DNA of 22,686 nucleotides from JBCCMF01 sp038747545. Its GTDB lineage: Bacteria; Bacteroidota; Rhodothermia; Rhodothermales; JBCCMF01. Shown one piece after another: positions 16,947-22,686 of this stretch (the stretch's first letter is position 1; the number at the start of each line of letters is the position of its first letter). A model generated the notes under the pieces. That model saw nothing but the letters and a program-made list of their open reading frames with translations, did not search any database and was not told the origin of the DNA. The position numbers were made by a program, and so were the translations under genes. The stretch covers positions 1 to 22,686 of the forward strand of contig JBCDJT010000084.1 of the NCBI GenBank assembly GCA_038747545.1, given 5' to 3'.

Positions 16947-19376
16947 TTATTTCGCTACGATGTTGATGATGCGCCCTGGCACGTAGATCTCTTTGCGGAT
17001 TGTTTTGCCCTCGATAAAGCGCTGTACGTTAGGCTGGGCCTTGGCCTGGGCGAGCACGTCGTCCCGCAGTGCATCCGGGGCGATGGTGATGGTGGCGCGC
17101 ACCTTGCCGTTCACCTGCACCGCCATCTCGATCTGGTCCTCTTTGAGGTAGTCCTCAATCACCTCGGGCCACGCAGCATACGTCAACGCTCCGGTCTGCC
17201 CCAACTGCTCCCATAACTCCTCGGCGATGTGCGGCGCGAAGGGGCTGAGGAGCTGTACGAAGGGCACCGCCACCGAGAGCGGCACCACGTCCCACTTGTT
17301 CGCGGCGTTCGTGAACTCCATCATGGCCGAGATGGCCGTGTTGAAGCTGAGCGACTCGATGTCATCGCCCACCTTCTTGATGGTCTGGTGCAAGATGCGC
17401 AGCTGCGCCTTGCTGGGCGCTACGTCGCGTACGCGCTCGTGCGGGCCGTCGCCTGCTTCGTTGAGCAGCAGACGCCACGCGCGGTTGAGGAAGCGCGCCA
17501 CCCCGGATACGTCGCGGGTGTTCCACGGCTTCACCTGCTCCAGCGGACCCATAAACATCTCGTAGAGCCGGAATGCGTCCGCGCCGAACTCACCGATCAC
17601 ATCGTCGGGGTTGACCACGTTGCCACGGCTCTTGCTCATCTTCTGCGAGTCGCTGCCCAGGATCATGCCCTGGTGAACGAGCTTCTGGAAGGGCTCGGGC
17701 GTGGCGATGACACCGGCATCGTACAGCACCTTGTGCCAGAAGCGAGCGTAGAGCAAATGCAACACGGCATGCTCGGCGCCACCTACGTAGAGGTCCACCG
17801 GCATCCAGTACTTCTCCTTTTCGGGATCGACCAGCTGCGCGTCGTTGTGCGGGTCGATGTAGCGGAGGTAGTACCAGCACGACCCGGCCCACTGCGGCAT
17901 CGTGTTCGTCTCGCGGCGCGCCTGTTTGCCTGTCTTGGGATCGACGATGGTCAGCCAATCCGTGGCGAGCGAGAGCGGGCCTTCCGGCGAACCGCTGGGC
18001 TTGAACTCCTCCAGGTCGGGCAGCGTGACGGGCAGCGCGTCGGCGGGGAGCGGCTGCGGCTTGCCATCGACGAAGACGACGGGGAACGGCTCGCCCCAGT
18101 AGCGCTGCCGCGAGAAGAGCCAGTCGCGCAGCTTGTAGTTGATCTTGCGTTCGCCCTTGCCGTGCGCCTCCAGCCAGTCGATGATCTTGGCCTTCGCCTC
18201 CTTCACGCGCAGCCCGTCGAGGAAGGCGCTGTTGATGGCAGGGCCGTCACCCGTGTACGCCTTGCCCTCGAAGTGGGCGGGGGGCTGGACGGTGCGGATG
18301 ATGGGCAGGTCGTAGACTTCGGCGAATTCGTAGTCGCGCTCGTCCTGGGCGGGCACGGCCATGATGGCGCCCGTGCCGTAGCTCGCCAGCACGTAGTCGG
18401 CCACCCAGATGGGGATGTGCGCGTCGTTGACCGGGTTGACGGCGTAGGCGCCCGTGAAGACGCCCGTCTTGTCTTTTTGCAGCTCGGTGCGCTCCAGCTC
18501 GCTCTTGCTGGCGGCCTGATCGCGGTAGGCGGCGGCGGCCTCGCGCTGCTCAGGCGTCACGATCTGATCGACGAGGGCATGCTCGGGCGCGAGCACCATG
18601 TACGTGGCGCCGAAGAGCGTGTCGGGGCGGGTGGTGAAGACGCGGATTTTGGCGTCGTAGCCGACCACGGGGAAGTCGACCTCGGCCCCTTCGCTGCGTC
18701 CGATCCAGTTGCGCTGCATGGCCTTGGTGCTCTCGGGCCAATCCAGCTCGTCAAGACCCTCCAGTAGCTTCTCGGCATACGCCGTGATCTTGAGCATCCA
18801 CTGCCGCAGCGGGCGCCGCACCACAGGGAAGCCGCCCACTTCGCTCTTGCCATCCACGACCTCTTCGTTGGCGAGCGTGGTGCCCAGCTCCTCGCACCAC
18901 CAGACGGGCGTCTCGGCTTGGTAGGCGAGGCCCTGCTCGTAGAGCTTCAGGAAGATCCACTGCGTCCACTTGTAGTAAGCAGGGTCAGTGGTGTTGACCT
19001 CGCGTTGCCAGTCGTACGCGAAGCCGAGCGCCTTGAGTTGCTCGCGGAAGCGGCCTACGTTCTTCTCCGTCGTCTCGCGCGGGTGCGTGTTTGTCTTGAG
19101 CGCGTACTGCTCAGCGGGCAGGCCGAAGGCGTCCCAGCCCATCGGGTGGAGCACGTTGAAACCCTTCATCCGCTTGTAGCGCGCCACGATGTCGGTGGCG
19201 GTATAGCCCTCGGGGTGGCCCACGTGTAGCCCGGCGCCGCTCGGGTACGGAAACATGTCCAGCACGTAGTACTTGGGCTTGCTCGTGTCCACCTCGTCGG
19301 GCGTGCGGAAGGTCTGCTCAACCTCCCAACGGGCTTGCCACTTCTTCTCGATCTCGGTAAACGGGTACGCGGCCAT
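16947..19376 (-). CDS. leuS: Leucyl-tRNA synthetase
   Basis: This is an 809-residue protein starting MAAYPFTEIEKKWQARWEVE. The class I signatures are HVGH (51-54, in GLHVGHPEGYT) and KMSKS (579-583, in SQKMSKSRGN). The CP1 editing domain carries the threonine-rich TTRPDTLFG (about 247-255) and VPAQDERDYEFA with the editing aspartate. The C-terminal anticodon-binding domain ends in the usual strand-rich segment (QVNGKVRATITI...). Length is normal for bacterial LeuRS. It charges leucine tRNAs, including the CAG isoacceptor in this window. The start is the only plausible one, with the gene-free, repeat-rich region upstream. No T-box-like leader is visible. Confidence 0.98.
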   Translation of the reverse strand: MAAYPFTEIEKKWQARWEVEQTFRTPDEVDTSKPKYYVLDMFPYPSGAGLHVGHPEGYTATDIVARYKRMKGFNVLHPMGWDAFGLPAEQYALKTNTHPRETTEKNVGRFREQLKALGFAYDWQREVNTTDPAYYKWTQWIFLKLYEQGLAYQAETPVWWCEELGTTLANEEVVDGKSEVGGFPVVRRPLRQWMLKITAYAEKLLEGLDELDWPESTKAMQRNWIGRSEGAEVDFPVVGYDAKIRVFTTRPDTLFGATYMVLAPEHALVDQIVTPEQREAAAAYRDQAASKSELERTELQKDKTGVFTGAYAVNPVNDAHIPIWVADYVLASYGTGAIMAVPAQDERDYEFAEVYDLPIIRTVQPPAHFEGKAYTGDGPAINSAFLDGLRVKEAKAKIIDWLEAHGKGERKINYKLRDWLFSRQRYWGEPFPVVFVDGKPQPLPADALPVTLPDLEEFKPSGSPEGPLSLATDWLTIVDPKTGKQARRETNTMPQWAGSCWYYLRYIDPHNDAQLVDPEKEKYWMPVDLYVGGAEHAVLHLLYARFWHKVLYDAGVIATPEPFQKLVHQGMILGSDSQKMSKSRGNVVNPDDVIGEFGADAFRLYEMFMGPLEQVKPWNTRDVSGVARFLNRAWRLLLNEAGDGPHERVRDVAPSKAQLRILHQTIKKVGDDIESLSFNTAISAMMEFTNAANKWDVVPLSVAVPFVQLLSPFAPHIAEELWEQLGQTGALTYAAWPEVIEDYLKEDQIEMAVQVNGKVRATITIAPDALRDDVLAQAKAQPNVQRFIEGKTIRKEIYVPGRIINIVAK

Positions 19377-19861
19377 CGGTCCAGGGCGCTTGTTTTTGCG
19401 GATTTAATAGCATCAAGGATACGCACGTGGCGGTGTTGGGGCGCGTGCATTCTGCGTGAGAAGTGGGCAGGCTGTGCTACTGGACGGCGGTTTCGGTGTC
19501 GTTGTGCTAAAAAGATCGTCGGCGACTTCGTTTGGTTGGACGTTCATTTTGTGGCGACAAAACGAACCAAAAACGCTTGTCGATCTCGTGCGCGTTTTCT
19601 TTTTGGGCACAGCGGACTTCCCGACGCGCATGTCCGCACCTAGCGAGCTTGCAGATTGGCAGTGGGTCAGGTCGTGATGCTGTTGCTCGCTAGCTGAACG
19701 CTGCCCGTCAGCTCTTCCCGACGCGCACCCGGCCACGAGATCGACGTTGGCGGCTCGCTGCGCTCGTTTCGAGGGTGATAGGGTTTTGGGATACGGTTTG
19801 GGGGAGGATGGCGTACGTCCCTGGGCGTCGTACCTTGTGCGTTCACTTGCTCGATTGGTTT
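19377..19861. other. Gene-free intergenic region rich in inverted repeats
   Basis: The 485 bp between the divergent leuS and SDR genes contain no supportable gene; the open frames here are short and unrecognisable. Inverted repeats are: TTTGGTT (19531-19537) with AACCAAA (19565-19571), enclosing TTTTGT/ACAAAA (19547-19562); GCGGAC (19612-19617) with GTCCGC (19632-19637); CTAGCGAGC (19640-19648) with GCTCGCTAG (19685-19693); and AGCTGA (19692-19697) with TCAGCT (19708-19713). CTTCCCGACGCGCA is repeated directly at 19617 and 19714. It may be a structured RNA, a dispersed repeat element, or the two genes' control regions. Confidence 0.6.
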
Positions 19862-20758
19862 ATGCTGCTGCTCATTGGCGCCACGTATCCGCCCGGTCAA
19901 CAGATTCTGCACCGCTTGCTGGAGGCGGGGCATATTGTGCGTTGTCTCACGGAGGCGCCCGAAACATTGCGCAGCCTCGATCCCGCCCCTAAGCTGATGG
20001 AAGGCTCGCTGCATGATGCCGAGGCCGTTCGCCAGGCGCTGCGTGGGGTCACCGCTGTCATCCATGCCGGCCTGACGGTTGACCTCCCGGGCAAGCGTGC
20101 TGGCCGCGTTATCGATGACATGGGCGAGCGTACGCTGATCGACCTCGCGGCGGAAGCGGGCCTTACCCACTTGCTCTTGGTGTCATCAGCGATGGCACGG
20201 CGGCAGCATCCAGTGGACGTGATGCGGACGGCACACGCGGTCGAGGAATACCTGATGGCGTCGGACGTACCGCACACGATCCTCCAACCGGCCCCGCTGA
20301 TGGAGACCTGGGTGGTGCGGACGGTGGAGCCGATCAGCTACGAAGGCAAGGCGTCGGTCTTGGGCAAGGGCGCCAACCCCGTCGCGTTCATAGCGGCGGC
20401 GGATGTGGCCGAGGCGGTGGAACAGCAGCTGGTGCGCGGCCCCTCGAACGCGCGGCAGGTGTTGCGCGGCCCAGAGGCGCTCTCGCTCCGCGAGGTGACC
20501 GCGCTGTACCAGTCGGTGACGCAAGCCACGTTCAAGCTGAGTCGGTTACAGCGCCCGCTAGTGCGCATCATGGAGCGGCTGATGCAGCGCGCCAATCCGT
20601 CGGTGGGGCGGCTCGTGACGGCGGCACTCGACCTCGACCTCGCCGCGCTCACCTTCGCCGATGTGCCCGATGCTGGCGTGGGCCACACTACCGTTGAGGA
20701 CTTCATCCGGCAGCACTATGCCAATACGCTCCCGGGAGGTCTCAGGGCGCTTTCGTAA
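19862..20758 (+). CDS. Atypical SDR / NmrA-like NAD(P)-binding protein
   Basis: This is a 298-residue protein. The ATG at 19862 puts the Rossmann beta strand at the N-terminus (MLLLIGATYPPGQQILHRLL); the frame extends upstream to a GTG at 19775 without family similarity. The nucleotide loop reads GATYPPG rather than GATGxxG, so one glycine is replaced. Further Rossmann features are the AVIHAG and LLLVSSAMA strands at about residues 65 and 105. The usual YxxxK catalytic pair is not found (MRTAHAVEEYL lies at that place), which fits NmrA-type or sugar-epimerase-like binders that need not be dehydrogenases. A C-terminal substrate-binding part follows. The substrate is unknown. The gene converges on the hydrolase at 20742 with a 17-bp overlap. 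Confidence 0.8.
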   Translation: MLLLIGATYPPGQQILHRLLEAGHIVRCLTEAPETLRSLDPAPKLMEGSLHDAEAVRQALRGVTAVIHAGLTVDLPGKRAGRVIDDMGERTLIDLAAEAGLTHLLLVSSAMARRQHPVDVMRTAHAVEEYLMASDVPHTILQPAPLMETWVVRTVEPISYEGKASVLGKGANPVAFIAAADVAEAVEQQLVRGPSNARQVLRGPEALSLREVTALYQSVTQATFKLSRLQRPLVRIMERLMQRANPSVGRLVTAALDLDLAALTFADVPDAGVGHTTVEDFIRQHYANTLPGGLRALS

Positions 20759-22136
20759 ACAGCGCCAGCCACGAGCCGGCTGGGGGCGTCGTCAGGCGCA
20801 CCGCGCCAGTGCTGGTGATGGTCTCTGCGGCGCGCCACTGGCTCTGCTCTACGTCGAGCCATTGAAGCGTCCAGCGGCCTTCCGGTAGCGCGAGCCCCAC
20901 ATCGCCGGGGGCGCGGAAGTAGACGCTGTACTGCTCGCCGTCGCGGTAGTGGACGTACGCCTCGCCACGCTCGCGGTCGGTGAGCAGCGTGTGGCCACCC
21001 CGATAGCCCGAGTCGCCATCGGGCACGCCAGTAAACACATCGTACGCCGCCAGCCACATCCGCAGGCTCTTGAGGTTGGCCTGTGCCATTGGGTTCAGCC
21101 CGATGCCGTTGCGCGGGCGATGGAAGCGGCTCGACGCGGCCCCGCCCAGGATCTGGTGCCACATGAAGCCGGGCGCCACGTCCTTGTCGTAGATCTTGAC
21201 GATGTTGATGGGACGCGGGGCATCGGCGAGCGCTTCGCGCACCCATTGCAGGTGGCGCCAGTGCTGCCAGAACGTTTTGTTGGACGTGTTTTGCGACGCC
21301 TCGAAGTAGCCAAACAGTTCGGGGCGGTCGAGGATAACCCGATGATCCTTGGCACGTAGGTCAGGCGTCCAAAACATCTCGGTGACCTGGACGCTGGTGC
21401 CCGCAGCCTGCGCGGCGCGGTGGATGTACGTGGCCCAGTACACGCCCCACTCGTGCGAGAACGTGGGATGCAGCTCGTTGCTAACGGTGTATAGGATGTG
21501 GTCGTACGCCAGCGTATGGCTGAGCAGCTTATCCACGAAGCGCTGCTGGTGATGGTGCAGCAGGCGGTCGTCGTGGAGGGCAGGCACGGCGTTGAAGAAG
21601 TCGTGCGCCTCCAGCATGAAGTCGCCGTAGTAGCCCTTCAGCTTGGTGTCTTCAAACGCGTAGTTCACGTTGTTGTCCGGGTGCCATGGGCTGGCGCTCC
21701 AGTTGTTGGTCGCCATGTCCCACTTGTCCCACACTTCCAGCTGCACGATGACGTCGCGCTCGGCTGTTGCATCGAGGAAGCGGTCGAGGCGCTGCCAGTA
21801 GGCGTCGTTCCAAGCGTCAAGGTCGTAGCGGCCGTCGGCACGCTGTGCGAACGGCCACAGGTTGCCATCGTCGCGGCTGCTCATGGTGTTGCGTACGTAG
21901 TTGCCGCCCACGGCGACCAGCGCCTCCACGTGCGCCTCCATCCCAGGCATCTGAAACAGGTTGTCCTCGTCGGTGCCGCCCAGTAGCAGGATGGGCTCGC
22001 CTCGGTACTGCCAATAGTACGGGTTGGCGCCGTACGGCTGGATGCGAGTCGCCTGTTGGTCGGGCTGTGCTTGGCTGGGCGTGCCGAGGGACAAGACACA
22101 GCACAAACATGCGAGGAAAACAAGGGGCGGTTTCAT
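20742..22136 (-). CDS. Secreted TIM-barrel glycoside hydrolase-like protein
   Basis: This is a 464-residue protein starting at the ATG at 22136, with a signal peptide (MKPPLVFLACLCCVLSLG, cut near AQA/Q). The frame is open upstream to 22229 but lacks a leader there. The barrel is suggested by GEPILLLGGTDEDNLFQ, GGNYVRNTMSSRDDG, DVIVQLEVWDKWDMATNNW and LYTVSNELHPTFSHEW. Glu 221 in SNE sits where clan GH-A enzymes have the acid/base, and Glu 253 (QVTEMFW) or a later Glu could be the nucleophile. The final 90 residues look like a small beta domain (GEQYSVYFRAPGDVGLALPE) of the putative collagen-binding kind often attached to DUF4038-type hydrolases. It probably acts on polysaccharide outside the cell or in the periplasm. 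The exact GH family is uncertain. Confidence 0.75.
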   Translation of the reverse strand: MKPPLVFLACLCCVLSLGTPSQAQPDQQATRIQPYGANPYYWQYRGEPILLLGGTDEDNLFQMPGMEAHVEALVAVGGNYVRNTMSSRDDGNLWPFAQRADGRYDLDAWNDAYWQRLDRFLDATAERDVIVQLEVWDKWDMATNNWSASPWHPDNNVNYAFEDTKLKGYYGDFMLEAHDFFNAVPALHDDRLLHHHQQRFVDKLLSHTLAYDHILYTVSNELHPTFSHEWGVYWATYIHRAAQAAGTSVQVTEMFWTPDLRAKDHRVILDRPELFGYFEASQNTSNKTFWQHWRHLQWVREALADAPRPINIVKIYDKDVAPGFMWHQILGGAASSRFHRPRNGIGLNPMAQANLKSLRMWLAAYDVFTGVPDGDSGYRGGHTLLTDRERGEAYVHYRDGEQYSVYFRAPGDVGLALPEGRWTLQWLDVEQSQWRAAETITSTGAVRLTTPPAGSWLALFTKAP

Positions 22137-22228
22137 GAGGCGAGCGCCGTGGACGGTAGCGCTGCCAGTATACGCACCAGCGGGCGAAGACGCGGACGGG
22201 GCGGGCGCACGAAGAAGGGGTGAGGCCA

Positions 22229-22255
22229 TTTATGGTAACATAACGATAACATAAA
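22229..22255. promoter_or_regulatory. AT-rich imperfect palindrome, candidate operator
   Basis: TTTATG (22229-22234) and CATAAA (22250-22255) form the arms of a 27-bp imperfect palindrome. Inside it GGTAACATA and GATAACATA repeat with an 11-bp period. The site lies in the 263-bp gap between the divergent hydrolase (22136) and Na/Pi transporter (22400) genes, in a local AT-rich pocket of an otherwise GC-rich sequence. It could bind a regulator of either gene. No consensus promoter is clear. Confidence 0.4.
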
Positions 22256-22399
22256 GACCGCGGCGCGTGTATAGACTTTCGCCCTTGTCAGCCCCTCGCT
22301 GCCTCGGCTCTTCCCCATCCTACTTGTTGCGCGTCTCCTCCATCTGATTCGTTTCTTGGGCGCGACGCACCCAAAGAACTGCTGCGCAGGCCTAACTTC

Positions 22400-22686
22400 A
22401 TGGCACAAAAACAACACATCGCCCTGCGTGTGGCTGCCCTCATTGGGGTGCTGCTCCTCTTCTTCGTCAGCCTGGAGCTGATGGGCGGCGCCTTCAAGCT
22501 GATGGGCAAAGGCTTCGCAGAGACGCTGCTCTCTACCACCGCCAACCCCTTCGTGGGCTTGTTTGCGGGCATCCTGGCCACCTCGCTCGTGCAGAGCTCG
22601 TCCACGGTGACCTCGCTCACCGTCGCGCTGGTGGCTACGGGCAACCTGACCATTCCCGGCGCCGTGCCCATCATCATGGGCGCCAA
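22400..22686 (+). CDS. Na+/phosphate cotransporter (NptA/PF02690 type), N-terminal part
   Basis: The gene starts at the ATG at 22400 and continues past the right edge; 95 residues are visible. A hydrophobic helix (ALRVAALIGVLLLFFVSLEL) is followed by MGGAFKLMGKGFAETLL, a re-entrant-type segment, and then the family signature LVQSSSTVTSL with its QSSS motif, ending near IPGAVPIIMGAN, which is the usual GAN turn. These proteins couple sodium to phosphate uptake or export in the inner membrane; many are of the large Na/Pi-II-related type fused to a PhoU-like domain, which cannot be seen here. The opposite-strand frame at 22288-22686 is its shadow. Confidence 0.9.
   Translation, partial: MAQKQHIALRVAALIGVLLLFFVSLELMGGAFKLMGKGFAETLLSTTANPFVGLFAGILATSLVQSSSTVTSLTVALVATGNLTIPGAVPIIMGA

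Noticed and set aside
17229..18767. Long + strand open frame (512 codons) opposite leuS
   Set aside because: It is antisense to the fully conserved leucyl-tRNA synthetase and has no recognisable domain; long shadow frames are expected at this GC content.
19413..19736. Minus-strand frame (107 codons) in the leuS-SDR gap
   Set aside because: It has low-complexity, unrecognisable sequence overlapping several inverted repeats and no plausible start context.

Overview
The window reads as a high-GC bacterial chromosome segment, most likely from the Rhodothermota/Bacteroidota side of the tree (Rhodothermales-like). The grounds are indirect: secreted proteins with VCBS/FG-GAP and choice-of-anchor D modules, an ECF sigma factor beside a TPR-containing Ser/Thr kinase, M1 peptidase and PspA types common in that group, and few recognisable Shine-Dalgarno sequences. 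No rRNA is present, so the taxonomy is inference.

Layout. (1) 1-2445 (-) is a large secreted glycine-rich/FG-GAP protein that runs off the left edge. (2) 2584-5973 (+) is an ECF sigma factor followed by a membrane-anchored Ser/Thr kinase with a TPR-rich C-terminal half, a likely signalling pair. (3) 6134-11060 (-) is an accessory block: an MmeI-like fused restriction-modification enzyme and, upstream of it, a Panacea-domain antitoxin coupled (TGATG) to a Fic toxin whose reading frame is broken inside the catalytic HPFx(D/E)xNGR motif. The Panacea-Fic pair lies between two imperfect 44-bp direct repeats, and the right-hand repeat sits just beyond a tRNA-Leu(CAG) gene and its terminator. (4) 11668-14012 (+) is a secreted M1 metallopeptidase and a small protein of unknown function. 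(5) 14034-16259 (-) is a putative three-gene operon: a PspA/IM30 protein, a small charged protein, and a two-TM coiled-coil protein. The first two share a short KT[I/V]G[K/R] tail. (6) 16499-19376 (-) holds a cold-shock protein and leuS. (7) 19377-19861 is a gene-free stretch rich in inverted repeats. (8) 19862-22136 has an atypical SDR/NmrA-like protein (+) converging, with a 17-bp overlap, on a secreted TIM-barrel hydrolase (-). (9) 22400 to the right edge (+) is the start of a Na+/phosphate cotransporter, separated from the hydrolase by an AT-rich, palindrome-bearing region.

The most interesting signals are the decayed Panacea-Fic module with flanking repeats; the sharp fall in GC over the target-recognition part of the MmeI-like enzyme, suggesting exchange of specificity; the threonine-rich replacement of the usual acidic sigma region 2.2 motif next to a Ser/Thr kinase; and the PspA operon with a shared C-terminal peptide. 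I found no CRISPR array and no intact insertion sequence.
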